Made by a program: the position numbers and the translations under genes
The notes under the pieces: model-generated
What the model saw: only the letters and a program-made list of their open reading frames with translations
The model's database searches: none
What the model was told of the DNA's origin: nothing
Shown: positions 43,171 to 51,370 of the stretch, piece by piece
How the letters are laid out: every line of letters begins with the position of its first letter
Position numbering within the stretch: the first letter of the stretch is position 1
Source: Streptomyces sp. MMBL 11-1
GTDB lineage: Bacteria; Actinomycetota; Actinomycetes; Streptomycetales; Streptomycetaceae
Assembly: GCF_028622875.1 (NCBI RefSeq)
Contig: NZ_CP117709.1
Location: 3,348,001-3,412,000, forward strand
Length of the DNA: 64,000 nt
Direction of reading: 5' to 3'

Positions 43171-44157
43171 TCAGAATGTCGCGCGAATTTCCCCGACCTC
43201 CGCCGCCCCGCCCAGCAGCGGCGAGCGTCCGATCCGGGCGACCACCGGGGCGTCCACGCCCCACAGCTCCAGGACGCGGGCCAGCACCGGTCCGAGTACC
43301 CGGACCGACCCGTCGTCGATCTTGAAGGCGAGGGACCGGCCGTCGGCCAGCGCCACCGCCTGGACCGCCTCGGCTCCCATCTTGGAGAGCGTCCCCGGCA
43401 CCTCGCGCATCAGCCAGGTGTCCGGACGCCGGGTGCCCGCGACGTACTCCGGGTGGGCGCGCATCGCGTCCGCGACCCGGCGTTCGGCGCTCCCGGGCTC
43501 CGCGAGCACGAAGGACCGGAAGGCACGGGCCAGGCCCGTCAGCCCGATCGCCATCAGCGGGGCCCCGCAGCCGTCCGTACCGAGCGCCGCGACGGGCTCG
43601 CCCGCCGCCTCGGCGACGACCTCGCCGACGAGCCGCTGGAGCGGGTGGGCGGGGTCGAGGTAGGTCGCGGTGTCCCAGCCGTTGCGGACGCAGACGGCGA
43701 GCATGGCCGCGTGCTTGCCGGAGCAGTTCATCGTGACCCGATCGCGCACGTGTCCGGCGGCGAGGTAGGCCTCCGCCTCCACCGGGTCCAGCGGCAGGTC
43801 CGGCGGGGTCTGGAGGTCGGCCGGGCTCAGGCCGTGCTCGGCGAGCATCTTCCGCGCGAGGTCGAGGTGGAAGGGCTCCCCGGAGTGGCTCGCGGCGGCC
43901 AGCGCCAGCCGTTCGCCCGAGAGGACGAGGCCGGCCCGCAGGATCGCGGCGGCCTGCATCGGCTTGTTGGAGGACCGGGGGAAGACCGGCGCCGCCGGGT
44001 CCCCGATCGCCCGCTCCACGCTGCCGTCGGCGGCCAGCAGGACGAGCGACCCCCGGTGGTGCCCCTCCGTGAACCCGGAGCGCACGACCTCGGCCAGGAC
44101 GGGCGGGGCGGGGGCCGGGGCGGAGGATATGGCGGACGGAACGTCGGTGGACGTCAT
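43171..44157 (-). CDS. Asparaginase (L-asparaginase II family)
   Basis: A 328-residue protein of the Rhizobium-type thermolabile L-asparaginase II family, unrelated to EcAII: VVRSGFTEGHHRGSLVLLAA, the FPRSSNKPMQAAAIL segment (Ser/Lys active-site region), ASHSGEPFH, NCSGKHAAML (Cys/Lys pair of the family) and GTDGCGAPL. It hydrolyses asparagine to aspartate and ammonia if active. No signal peptide. Start ATG 44157; 24 bp downstream an Eis-like gene follows on the same strand. Confidence 0.88.
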   Translation of the reverse strand: MTSTDVPSAISSAPAPAPPVLAEVVRSGFTEGHHRGSLVLLAADGSVERAIGDPAAPVFPRSSNKPMQAAAILRAGLVLSGERLALAAASHSGEPFHLDLARKMLAEHGLSPADLQTPPDLPLDPVEAEAYLAAGHVRDRVTMNCSGKHAAMLAVCVRNGWDTATYLDPAHPLQRLVGEVVAEAAGEPVAALGTDGCGAPLMAIGLTGLARAFRSFVLAEPGSAERRVADAMRAHPEYVAGTRRPDTWLMREVPGTLSKMGAEAVQAVALADGRSLAFKIDDGSVRVLGPVLARVLELWGVDAPVVARIGRSPLLGGAAEVGEIRATF

Positions 44158-44207
44158 GGTGGCCTTCCGGGGACGGGGGTGCGGGACCCGCGCCCGGAAG
44201 GATCGCT

Positions 44208-44864
44208 TCAGGCGAGCAGGTCGTCTACTTGTGCTTCACCGTCACGGTACCTGCGGGCGATCTCCGCGCCACAATCGTCGGCGGTGCGCTGGAGCTCGTG
44301 ACGGCGGCGGGAGACCTGCTGTTCGTAGCGGACGAGCCGCCCCATCGCGGTGTGCAGTTCCTCGTCCGTCCGGGCGTCCAGATCGGACAGCTCGACCTCG
44401 GCGAGGTTCTCGGCGGCGAGCTGCCGGAACTCGTCGCCGCGCGGCGTCGTCAGCGTGACGTGCCGCACGGAGGTGCGGTGCCGGGACGGGGTGTCGGCCA
44501 GGATCTCCGAGAGCCGGCTCACCACCGCCGCGTCCTCCACCGGGGCCGCCGGGCCCCGGCGGCGGGCCAGCTCGGCGCGCAGGATGTCGATCCGGCCCTG
44601 CACCAGCCGGCGTACGTAGCTGAGATCGGCCTCGTCGCGCTGGGCGTCCCGGCGCAGCGTCCGCAGCTCCGGCAGCCGCAGCCCGCCGAAACCCGCCTCG
44701 GCACCGGTCTGCTCGGGCACGGTGGCGGCCACCGCGGGCGTCGCGGGCGGCAGCACCGGACCCTGCCCCGGCAGACTGCGCTGTACGGGTGACCGCAGGG
44801 TGCTGGTGCGGTGACGTGCGCCCGGTACGGCACCGGGAGATCGTCCGGTTCCATATGTACTCAT
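44208..44864 (-). CDS. rsiG: RsiG, c-di-GMP-dependent anti-sigma factor for WhiG
   Basis: A 218-residue, mostly coiled-coil protein. Two copies of the c-di-GMP motif E(X)3S(X)2R(X)3Q(X)3D are exact: E78-S82-R85-Q89-D93 in the first long helix and E181-S185-R188-Q192-D196 in the second. This is the signature of RsiG, which with c-di-GMP sequesters the sporulation sigma factor WhiG and so gates aerial hyphae to spore differentiation in Streptomyces. The first ~60 residues are disordered. ATG 44864 with GAGGGGAC upstream. The dtd gene is divergent. Confidence 0.93.
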   Translation of the reverse strand: MSTYGTGRSPGAVPGARHRTSTLRSPVQRSLPGQGPVLPPATPAVAATVPEQTGAEAGFGGLRLPELRTLRRDAQRDEADLSYVRRLVQGRIDILRAELARRRGPAAPVEDAAVVSRLSEILADTPSRHRTSVRHVTLTTPRGDEFRQLAAENLAEVELSDLDARTDEELHTAMGRLVRYEQQVSRRRHELQRTADDCGAEIARRYRDGEAQVDDLLA

Positions 44865-44966
44865 GCTGTTCCGTCCCCTCGACCGGTGCGTCGGCACACC
44901 GACATCGTGCATCGTGCCACTCCGCACGGTGCCGATGCAGGTGCTCTGTACCCGTTCAGCCCAAGA

Positions 44967-44979
44967 TAGGTTGGTCTGT
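44967..44979 (+). promoter_or_regulatory. Leaderless -10 of dtd
   Basis: TAGGTT (44967-44972) ends 7 nt before the ATG at 44980, where no Shine-Dalgarno exists. The spacing predicts transcription starting on the A of ATG. Confidence 0.6.
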
Positions 44980-45429
44980 ATGCGTGCAGTGGTGCAGAGA
45001 GTGGACGGCGCGAGCGTCTCCGTCGCCGGTGCGACGGACGACCCCTCGGCCCACGGGACCGTCGGGGAGATCATCGGTGAGGGCCTGTGTGTGCTGGTCG
45101 GGGTCACCCATGACGACACCCCGGAGAAGGCGGCGCAGCTGGCCCGCAAGCTCTGGTCGGTGCGCATCCTGGAGGGCGAGAAGTCCTGTTCGGATGTGAA
45201 CGCCCCTCTCCTGGTGATTTCTCAGTTCACTCTCTACGGGGACGCGCGCAAGGGCCGCCGCCCCACCTGGAATGCCGCCGCGCCCGGCGAGGTGGCCGAA
45301 CCGCTGGTGGACGAGGTCGTGAAGCAGCTGCGGGCGCTGGGGGCGCAGGTGGAGACGGGCCGGTTCGGAGCGGACATGCGGGTCTCGCTCACGAACCACG
45401 GCCCGTTCACGGTGATCATCGAGGTGTAG
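44980..45429 (+). CDS. dtd: D-aminoacyl-tRNA deacylase
   Basis: A 149-residue homodimeric proofreading enzyme that hydrolyses D-aminoacyl (and glycyl-mischarged) tRNA. Family signatures: [40 protein letters not shown], and the Gly-cisPro hairpin [11 protein letters not shown] near the C-terminus. The SQFTLYGD and GPFT motifs form the active site. Predicted leaderless start. Convergent with ygfZ 15 bp away. Confidence 0.96.
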   Translation: MRAVVQRVDGASVSVAGATDDPSAHGTVGEIIGEGLCVLVGVTHDDTPEKAAQLARKLWSVRILEGEKSCSDVNAPLLVISQFTLYGDARKGRRPTWNAAAPGEVAEPLVDEVVKQLRALGAQVETGRFGADMRVSLTNHGPFTVIIEV

Positions 45430-45444
45430 CCGTACGCGGAGGGC

Positions 45445-46410
45445 CTACGGCTCGACGACCGTCTCCTGGGCGGCCGCCGTGTCCCCGGCGAGCAGCTCCG
45501 CGTCGACGGCCACGTTCCGCTTGACCAGGGCGAGGGCGATCGGGCCCAGCTCGTGGTGGCGGGCCGAGGTGGTGACGAAGCCGAGCTGGCGGCCCTCCTG
45601 GCCGTCGGCGGCCAGCCGCACGGGTGTCCCGTGTCCGGGCAGGTGCACCTCGCTGCCGTCCAGGTGCAGGAAGACGAGCCGGCGCGGCGGCTTCCCCAGG
45701 TTGTGGACGCGGGCCACCGTCTCCTGGCCCCGGTAGCAGCCCTTCTGGAGGTGGACGGCACTGCCGATCCAGCCCAGCTCGTGCGGGATGGTGCGGTGGT
45801 CGGTCTCGAAGCCGACGCGCGGCCGGTGCCCCTCCACGCGCAGCGCCTCGTACGCCAGGATCCCGGCGGCGGGGCCGTGGGCGGCGGCGTACGCCTCCAG
45901 GTCGGCGCGCGGCAGGAACAGGTCCCGGCCCTGCGGGGTCTCCCGTACGGCCGCCCCGTCCGGGGTCTCCGCGATGGAGCCGGCCGGGAGGTGGACGACC
46001 GCGATGTCGCCGGTGCGGTCGGCGACCTCGACCCGGTAGAAGAACTTCATCGACTCCAGGTAGGCGATCAGGTCGCCCTGGGTGTCCGGCTCGACGTGCA
46101 TCCACACCGTCGTACCGTCGTCCACCAGGTACATCGCGTGCTCGATGTGCCCGTTGGCGGAGAGGATGAGCGCCTCGGTGGCCTGGTGCGGGGCGAGGTC
46201 GCTGACGTGCTGGGTGATCAGCAGGTGCAGCCAGCTCAGCCGGTCGTCGCCGGTGACGGTGATGACGCCCCGGTGGGAGAGGTCGACGAAACCGTTGCCG
46301 TCGGCCAGGGCGCGTTGCTCGCGGAACAGGTCGCCGTAATGCGCGGCGACACCTTCGTCGCGGCCTTCGGCGGGAACGGCACCGGGCAGGGACAGCAAGG
46401 GGCTCTTCAT
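45445..46410 (-). CDS. ygfZ: Folate-binding YgfZ/GcvT-like protein
   Basis: A 321-residue cytoplasmic tetrahydrofolate-binding protein related to aminomethyltransferase and involved in Fe-S cluster enzyme maintenance. The invariant signature KGCYRGQETVARVHN with its Cys is present (about residue 224 onward), along with FVDLSHRGVITVTGDDRLSW and VGFETDHRTIPHELGW. Start ATG 46410, nine bp after the nur stop on the same strand; the two are probably co-transcribed. Confidence 0.93.
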   Translation of the reverse strand: MKSPLLSLPGAVPAEGRDEGVAAHYGDLFREQRALADGNGFVDLSHRGVITVTGDDRLSWLHLLITQHVSDLAPHQATEALILSANGHIEHAMYLVDDGTTVWMHVEPDTQGDLIAYLESMKFFYRVEVADRTGDIAVVHLPAGSIAETPDGAAVRETPQGRDLFLPRADLEAYAAAHGPAAGILAYEALRVEGHRPRVGFETDHRTIPHELGWIGSAVHLQKGCYRGQETVARVHNLGKPPRRLVFLHLDGSEVHLPGHGTPVRLAADGQEGRQLGFVTTSARHHELGPIALALVKRNVAVDAELLAGDTAAAQETVVEP

Positions 46411-46419
46411 GCGCCCAGC

Positions 46420-46956
46420 CTACGACTTGGCGGAGGCGTCCTTCGCGGGCGTGTTCGCACCCGCTTCGGGGGCCCCGCCGGAGGTCCCGCCTGCGGTCCC
46501 GTCGGAGACTCCGCCCGCGGTCCCGTCCGCCGCCGCTTTCGTGGCCGTGCACTCCGCACAGCGGCCGAAGATCGCGAAGTGCTTCATGTCCGTCTCGAAG
46601 CCGAATTCGGCGCGCAGCTTCTCTGTGAAGTCGGCGACGACGGAAAGATCCGCCTCGATGACGTCCGCACAGTCCCGGCAGACCAGGTGGATGTGGTGGT
46701 GCCGGTCGGCCAGGTGGTAGGTCGGGGCGCCGTGCCCCAGATGGGCGTGGCTCACCAGCCCGAGCTCCTCCAGGAGCTCCAGGGTCCGGTACACCGTGGA
46801 GATGTTCACGCCGGACGCGGTCCTGCGCACCTCGCACAGGATGTCGTCCGGAGTCGCGTGCTCCAGGGCGTCGACCGCCTCCAGGACGAGCTGGCGCTGG
46901 GGCGTCAGCCGGTAGCCGCGCTGCCGAAGGTCGGTCTTCCAGTCGGTGCTCACCAC
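46420..46956 (-). CDS. nur: Nickel-responsive Fur-family regulator Nur
   Basis: Numbered from GTG 46956 (VVSTDWKTDL), this 178-residue protein has every published Nur metal ligand in place: H33, H86, H88, H90 for the M-site, H70, H72, H126 for the nickel site, and C93, C96, C133, C136 as a structural zinc site. The HTH (GVNISTVYRTLELLEELGLV) is Fur-type. Nur with Ni(II) represses nickel uptake and sodF and indirectly favours sodN. The Gly/Ala/Thr-rich C-terminal ~45 residues are longer than usual. TACACT (46968-46963) ends 6 nt before the GTG, suggesting a leaderless message and confirming this start. Confidence 0.95.
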   Translation of the reverse strand: MVSTDWKTDLRQRGYRLTPQRQLVLEAVDALEHATPDDILCEVRRTASGVNISTVYRTLELLEELGLVSHAHLGHGAPTYHLADRHHHIHLVCRDCADVIEADLSVVADFTEKLRAEFGFETDMKHFAIFGRCAECTATKAAADGTAGGVSDGTAGGTSGGAPEAGANTPAKDASAKS

Positions 46957-47014
46957 ACGCCCAGTGTAGGGCGGGGTGAGCACCGGGCAGCAGCCCCAGT
47001 TCGGGGCGGGCTCC

Positions 47015-47587
47015 CTACTTGAAGAACGCGATGCCGTCGTCGGGCATGTCCTCGAGGTTCCGCGCCATCTCGGCGACCTCCTCGGGGGTGACGACCTTCT
47101 TCAGGTGCGCCGACATGTACGGACGCAGCTCGACCTCGGGGGTGGCCTTCTCGCCGACCCACATGAGGTCGCTCTTGACGTACCCGTAGAGCCGCTTGCC
47201 GCCGCTGTACGGGCCGGAGGCCGCCGTGCGGGCCACCGCGTCGGTGACCAGGTCGATCTGCGGCTTCTGGTCGGCCAGCTCGCCGTACCAGATCTCGATG
47301 ACTCCCTGGTCGCGGGCCATGACGACCTCGACCTTGCGGTCCTTGTCGATGCGCCAGTAGCCGGTCTCGGTCTCCAGCGGCCGGACCTGCTTGCCCTCGT
47401 CGTCCAGGACCCAGGTGTGGGAGACGTACTCCAGGAAGTCGCGGCCGTCGTGGCTGAAGGTGACTTCCTGGCCGAAGTTGCACTTCTCGGCGCCGGGGAA
47501 GTCGGACACGCCCGCGCCCGCCCAGTTGCCGAGGAGGAAGGCCAGCGGGACGAGGTCCGGATGGAGGTCGGACGGAATCTCGATCAT
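47015..47587 (-). CDS. Nitrobindin-like FABP-family haem-binding protein
   Basis: A 190-residue single-domain beta-barrel of the THAP4/nitrobindin family. The barrel-entry motif GxWxGxG is present as LGNWAGAGVSDFPG (about residues 19-32). The HLHP-like axial region is replaced by the late YMSAHLKKVVTPEEV, with His at about 165 positioned as haem ligand. Bacterial nitrobindins bind ferric haem and handle NO/peroxynitrite. Start ATG 47587. Downstream, nur is on the same strand. Confidence 0.87.
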   Translation of the reverse strand: MIEIPSDLHPDLVPLAFLLGNWAGAGVSDFPGAEKCNFGQEVTFSHDGRDFLEYVSHTWVLDDEGKQVRPLETETGYWRIDKDRKVEVVMARDQGVIEIWYGELADQKPQIDLVTDAVARTAASGPYSGGKRLYGYVKSDLMWVGEKATPEVELRPYMSAHLKKVVTPEEVAEMARNLEDMPDDGIAFFK

Positions 47588-47675
47588 GAGCGGCTCAGAC
47601 GATCTGTGAGGGAGGGGCGGGACGATCGGGTGCCGGTCCGGTGCGGGGTCGTGCCCGGACCGGGTGCGACGAGGG

Positions 47676-47777
47676 TCAGCGCTGGCCCTGGTACAGCTTC
47701 TTCACGGTGATCGCGGCGAAGGCGGTGACGCCCACGCAGACCAGGATCAGCAGGGCGGAGAAGAATGCCTCAAGCAC
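47676..47777 (-). CDS. 33-residue membrane peptide
   Basis: A very short ORF, GTG 47777 to TGA 47676: start MLEAFFSALLILVCVGVTAF, then a short hydrophobic end and the basic tail VKKLYQGQR. One transmembrane helix, N-out/C-in by the positive-inside rule. GAGGAG lies 6 nt before the GTG. I recall similar tiny proteins annotated at this place in streptomycetes. Too short for normal gene calling. Possibly regulates or anchors a membrane partner; function unknown. Confidence 0.75.
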   Translation of the reverse strand: MLEAFFSALLILVCVGVTAFAAITVKKLYQGQR

Positions 47778-47815
47778 AGGGGGCTCCTCGTGACGAACGG
47801 GTGGCGGCAGGTGAC

Positions 47816-47855
47816 AGGGCCGGGCCCCCAGCCTAATGGGTGGGGGCCCGGCCCT
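47816..47855. terminator. Terminator of the three-gene membrane-protein operon
   Basis: AGGGCCGGGCCCCCA (47816-47830) pairs perfectly with TGGGGGCCCGGCCCT (47841-47855), ten-base loop, 51 bp after the operon's last stop. Confidence 0.88.
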
Positions 47856-47906
47856 CTCGTTCAGGTGTCGGCCTCAGGTGTCGGCCGACGGCCGCCGCGA
47901 CGGCTC

Positions 47907-48788
47907 TCAGGCGAGCAGCTGGTTCTGCAGGATCAGCGTCTGCTGGAAGGGGATCCGGTCCGACTCCCGTTTCCCGGGGCGCTCGTGCACGACGAGGGCC
48001 AGCGTGTCCCCCGCCAGGGTGTACGCCTGCCGGACGTGTTCGGCCCCGAAGGGCGCCTGCTCGGCGAAGACGAACGACGAGGTGTTCTCGAAGTCGTTCT
48101 GCGAGCTCCAGGAGCCGTCGATCTCGGTGGTGTCCGTGCGGTCCAGCGGCGTACCGGCCGAGGAGCCCACGTTCAGGTCGTCGAGCATGCCGCTCGCGAA
48201 CGCCGTCGAGTTGAACCGCACCAGGTAGATCCGGGACACCGTGCCGTCCGGCATGGTCCAGCCACGGGCCGCGATGTGCCGCGCCGGGGCGTCCTTCAGG
48301 AGCTGGGCCACCGACTGCCGGTCCTGCTGCCGGTACGCGTCCAGGAACGTCCGGGTGGAGATCCAGCCGCCGGGCAGCTTCTTGTCCGGCACCGCTCCGG
48401 CGGGGGCCGGCAGCAGCAGGTCGCGCAGGTCGGCGTGGTGGATCTCGGCCGGGTTGCCGGCCCCGAACGGCCGGGGCGAACCGGCCGGGAGCGCGGGCAG
48501 GGACAGCTCCGGATAGTCCCAGCGGCCGTCGCCCTCGGTGGCGAGCCCGGGAACGTCGGTCCGCTCCAGGGAGGCGATCCCGAAGGCCGTACCGGTGCCG
48601 AGCACCCCGAACGCCAGGGCGGCGGCGGTCCACCGGGCCACGGCGCGCAGGACCCGCCGGGGCGGCTTCGGCGACGCGTCGGGCGCTTCGGGCGGGAGGA
48701 CGGGCGGCGCGAACACGTTCACCGGCGGCGGTGCTTCGGGCATCGCGGGCGTCCCGGTGGCCCCGGGGGTTACCGTCTGCTCGCTCAT
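47907..48788 (-). CDS. Membrane-anchored hypothetical protein, third gene of a paralogue operon
   Basis: A 293-residue type II-like protein. A Pro-rich cytoplasmic N-terminus (about 1-45) precedes one transmembrane helix (WTAAALAFGVLGTGTAFGIA). The extracellular domain starts LRDLLLPAPAGAVPDKKLPG and includes MPDGTVSRIYLVRFNSTAFA. It shares topology and the DLRxLLxxxPxGA motif with the two upstream genes, so the three are probably diverged duplicates. ATG 48788 overlaps the previous stop (ATGA). No family recognised. Confidence 0.75.
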   Translation of the reverse strand: MSEQTVTPGATGTPAMPEAPPPVNVFAPPVLPPEAPDASPKPPRRVLRAVARWTAAALAFGVLGTGTAFGIASLERTDVPGLATEGDGRWDYPELSLPALPAGSPRPFGAGNPAEIHHADLRDLLLPAPAGAVPDKKLPGGWISTRTFLDAYRQQDRQSVAQLLKDAPARHIAARGWTMPDGTVSRIYLVRFNSTAFASGMLDDLNVGSSAGTPLDRTDTTEIDGSWSSQNDFENTSSFVFAEQAPFGAEHVRQAYTLAGDTLALVVHERPGKRESDRIPFQQTLILQNQLLA

Positions 48789-49636
48789 ATGTACTCCCCC
48801 GGGGACGCGATGTGGTCGAGCTGGTCCTTCACCAGGTCCGCGACGTCGGACGGGCTGAACGGCTTGCTGCCGTTCGCGTCGACGGTGACCGAGACCTCTC
48901 CCTCGTACGCGATGCAGCTGATGCCGTCGAGGGTGTCCTTGTCGCCCTTGGGCTGCCGGTAGCAGGTGGCCTTCTTGTGGCCGTCGATCGACGGCCCCTT
49001 GCGGAAGACGTCGAAGGAGTCCAGCAGCTCCTTGCGGTTCACGTACGACGTGCGGACCGCCCGCTTGTCCCGCATCTTCATGACCTGGACGTTCACGACG
49101 AGGTCGTTGCCGTCCGAGGTGTACGAGCGCTGCGCGACGCCCCGGATACGGAGCCTCTCGACGTACTTGTTCAGTTCGCGGCGGTCCTTCCCCGCCAGAC
49201 CGCGCCCCATCTCCTTCATCGCGGCGGCGGCCTTGGCCCCGCTCGTCTCGCTGTCGTTGCCGAGTTCGCCGATGTCCGGGCCGAGCCGGTAGCCCTTGGG
49301 CACCGGGAGCAGGAGCTTGGTCAGCTCGGTGTCGTGGCGGCCCCGGGCCGGACCGCCCGCCGGGTCCTCGTCCGAGGGCGCGTGGTCCACGTCCAGGACG
49401 GTCGTGGTGACCGTCCGGTCCGCGGTGTCCACGGTGTTCTTCGTGTAGACGGCCGCGCCGCCGACCGCCCCGAGCACCAGGACGACGGGCAGCGCGGTCA
49501 GCACCACCCGGCGCACCCGACGGGCGGGGGCGGGCACGGGCGCGGGGGCGGGCACGGGCGCGGGGGCCTCGGCCGATTCGGTCGGGCCGGTCGGGCCGGT
49601 CGGCTCGTTGACGGGGTTCGTGTCGTCGTCGTTCAC
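48785..49636 (-). CDS. Membrane-anchored hypothetical protein, second gene of a paralogue operon
   Basis: A 283-residue protein. The cytoplasmic tail has Pro-Ala repeats (PAPVPAPAPVPAPA), then a transmembrane helix (VVLTALPVVLVLGAVGGAAV) and an extracellular domain beginning ELTKLLLPVPKGYRLGPDIG. Two Cys (ATCYRQPKGD and GISCIAYEG) may form a disulfide. It ends DLVKDQLDHIASPGEYI. Start and stop overlap its neighbours by four bases each (ATGA), so translation is coupled along the operon. Function unknown. Confidence 0.75.
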   Translation of the reverse strand: MNDDDTNPVNEPTGPTGPTESAEAPAPVPAPAPVPAPARRVRRVVLTALPVVLVLGAVGGAAVYTKNTVDTADRTVTTTVLDVDHAPSDEDPAGGPARGRHDTELTKLLLPVPKGYRLGPDIGELGNDSETSGAKAAAAMKEMGRGLAGKDRRELNKYVERLRIRGVAQRSYTSDGNDLVVNVQVMKMRDKRAVRTSYVNRKELLDSFDVFRKGPSIDGHKKATCYRQPKGDKDTLDGISCIAYEGEVSVTVDANGSKPFSPSDVADLVKDQLDHIASPGEYI

Positions 49637-50469
49637 AGCCGCTCCAGCTGTCGCTCGGCCAGCGTCCGGATGTCCTTCTTGCGGATCGGGGCGGTGTCGA
49701 AGATGTTGATGTCGAGGACGATGTCACCGCGTACGGCCAGTGCCCTGGCCCGGTAGGACGGGAGGTATCCCGCCTTCCGCTCGACCGGGTAGAGGAAGTA
49801 GCGGCCCTCGCGGCTGCCCTTGACCGGGTCCCCCGGGTTGCCCGCGCCGTCCTTGTCCCACGGCATGTACATCAGCTGGTCGCCGAAGTGCTCCGCCGCG
49901 CCGTTCCGGTCACCGGACCGGAACTGGAGCAGTTGGACACCGGTCTCCCGGTGCTCCCCCTGCCGCCACGCGGCCGAGGCGACCCGACGCAGATCGAGCT
50001 CGGAGAACGACTCGAACATGAAGTGCGGGTCGTCGTAGTACGTCTCGGCATACTGATCGAGCGGCTGCCAGCCGTCGTCGAGGCCCAGCTCGTCGGCGAT
50101 CGTCTTCTTCGCGCCCTTGGGCCGGTCGACGAGCAGCTTGCGCAGGTCTCCGTCCGTCTTGACCCGCCGGTCCTGGGCCACGGGCAGCGGGGCCGGAGCC
50201 CGGTCGGCGGACAGCGGCTTCGCCGGGTAGCCGAGGCCGGGCTGCGACAGGGCGGCCAGGGGCGTCGGCGCCCGCTCGGCCTGGATGCCGTAGCCCACGG
50301 CCACTCCGCCCGAGATCCCGAGCAGCGCCGCCGCCGCGATGATCAGCGTCGTACGTCCGCGCGGCCGGCGGCGTACCGGCGCGTCGGCGGCGGCAGGCGG
50401 CTCCGTCGGCACGGGCGGCACCGGTGCGGGCTCTTCCGGTTCGGCAGGAATGGTGTCGTTCGGTTCCAA
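49633..50469 (-). CDS. Membrane-anchored hypothetical protein, first gene of a paralogue operon
   Basis: A 278-residue protein. The acidic Pro-rich N-terminus MEPNDTIPAEPEEPAPVPPV is followed by a basic RRRPRGR stop-transfer flank and a transmembrane helix (TTLIIAAAALLGISGGVAVG). The extracellular domain begins DLRKLLVDRPKGAKKTIADE and ends IRTLAERQLERL. Same plan as the two downstream genes. ATG 50469. Divergent from the DsrE gene. A coupled trio of single-pass proteins suggests a membrane complex. Confidence 0.75.
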   Translation of the reverse strand: MEPNDTIPAEPEEPAPVPPVPTEPPAAADAPVRRRPRGRTTLIIAAAALLGISGGVAVGYGIQAERAPTPLAALSQPGLGYPAKPLSADRAPAPLPVAQDRRVKTDGDLRKLLVDRPKGAKKTIADELGLDDGWQPLDQYAETYYDDPHFMFESFSELDLRRVASAAWRQGEHRETGVQLLQFRSGDRNGAAEHFGDQLMYMPWDKDGAGNPGDPVKGSREGRYFLYPVERKAGYLPSYRARALAVRGDIVLDINIFDTAPIRKKDIRTLAERQLERL

Positions 50470-50561
50470 AAGGGTCCCCCCAAGAGACCTGAAGCGCGGG
50501 TTCCCTTACCCGCGCGCACAAGTGACCCCCAGGTCAGCAAGGAGGTTGCGTACTGGACGAT

Positions 50562-50574
50562 TACAGTTCGGCAT
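50562..50574 (+). promoter_or_regulatory. Leaderless -10 of the DsrE-family gene
   Basis: TACAGT (50562-50567) ends 7 nt before ATG 50575; no ribosome site is present there. Confidence 0.55.
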
Positions 50575-50937
50575 ATGCCGAAGAAGCTTGTGATCAAGGT
50601 GACCGCCGGGCCCGAGGCCGCCGAGCGCTGCTCCCAGGCCTTCACCGTGGCGGCCGTGGGTGTCGCCAGCGGTGTGGAGGTCTCGCTCTGGCTGACCGGG
50701 GAGTCCTCGTGGTTCGCGCTGCCGGGCCGGGCGGCGGAGTTCGAACTGCCGCACGCCGCGCCGCTGCCCGATCTGCTGGACTCGATCCTGGCGGGCGGCC
50801 GGATCACCCTGTGCACCCAGTGCGCGGCCCGGCGCGACATCACCGAGAAGGACGTGCTGGAGGGCGTACGCATCGCGGGGGCGCAGGTCTTCGTGCAGGA
50901 GGCCATGGCGGACGGCACCCAGGCGCTCGTCTACTGA
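50575..50937 (+). CDS. DsrE-family protein
   Basis: A 120-residue cytoplasmic protein of the DsrE/TusD-like alpha/beta fold: MPKKLVIKVTAGPEAAERCS, VAAVGVASGVEVSLWLTGES, then a short helix and TLCTQCAARRDITEKDVLEG. The CTQC pair (about residues 80-83) sits where sulfur-carrier DsrE proteins have an active Cys, so sulfur transfer or a peroxiredoxin-like role is possible. Conserved neighbour of the sulfurtransferase locus 1 kb away. Predicted leaderless start. Confidence 0.85.
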   Translation: MPKKLVIKVTAGPEAAERCSQAFTVAAVGVASGVEVSLWLTGESSWFALPGRAAEFELPHAAPLPDLLDSILAGGRITLCTQCAARRDITEKDVLEGVRIAGAQVFVQEAMADGTQALVY

Positions 50938-50949
50938 CCCGGCAGGCTC

Positions 50950-51207
50950 TCAGCGGCGCTTCTTGCCGTCCAGCTCGTCCCACCACGCGTCGGACTCCGG
51001 ATCACCGGAGGGGTCGTCCCACCAACGGTCGTCCGGGCCCCGCCGGTTGGCGATCATCGCGGCGACGGGCGGGATCACCATGGCGACCAGGCACATGCCG
51101 ACGGCCACGGGCATGGACCACAGGCGCACCACGGCCCAGGCGGACACGAAGAGGACGACGCATCCGCCCATCATGAGGAAGTAGTTCCGCCTGCGCCGGG
51201 CGTACAT
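50950..51207 (-). CDS. DUF3099 membrane protein
   Basis: An 85-residue protein. A basic start MYARRRRNYFLMMGG is followed by two transmembrane helices (CVVLFVSAWAVVRLW and VAVGMCLVAMVIPPVAAMIA) and a conserved tail GPDDRWWDDPSGDPESDAWW. The WWDDP-type tail is typical of DUF3099. Unknown function, actinobacteria-specific. Start ATG 51207. Converges with the DsrE gene 12 bp away. Confidence 0.88.
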   Translation of the reverse strand: MYARRRRNYFLMMGGCVVLFVSAWAVVRLWSMPVAVGMCLVAMVIPPVAAMIANRRGPDDRWWDDPSGDPESDAWWDELDGKKRR

Positions 51208-51269
51208 GCTTCCAGCGTAGGACTGCCCGGGCCGCCCGCCCACCCGGTGGCGGCCCACGGAAGGCACGA

Positions 51270-51319
51270 AGGGCCGCGCCCCGCGTCGGGTGGCGTCCAA
51301 CCCCCTGGGGTGCGGCCCT
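51270..51319. terminator. Hairpin after the sulfurtransferase/DUF1416 genes
   Basis: AGGGCCGCGCCCC (51270-51282) pairs with GGGGTGCGGCCCT (51307-51319), one G-T mismatch, about 50 bp after the DUF1416 stop. Confidence 0.7.
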
Positions 51320-51370
51320 CCGGCCGTTCTGCGTGCCGTACGGAACGGCGAGCCGTGGATCCAGACGGGA

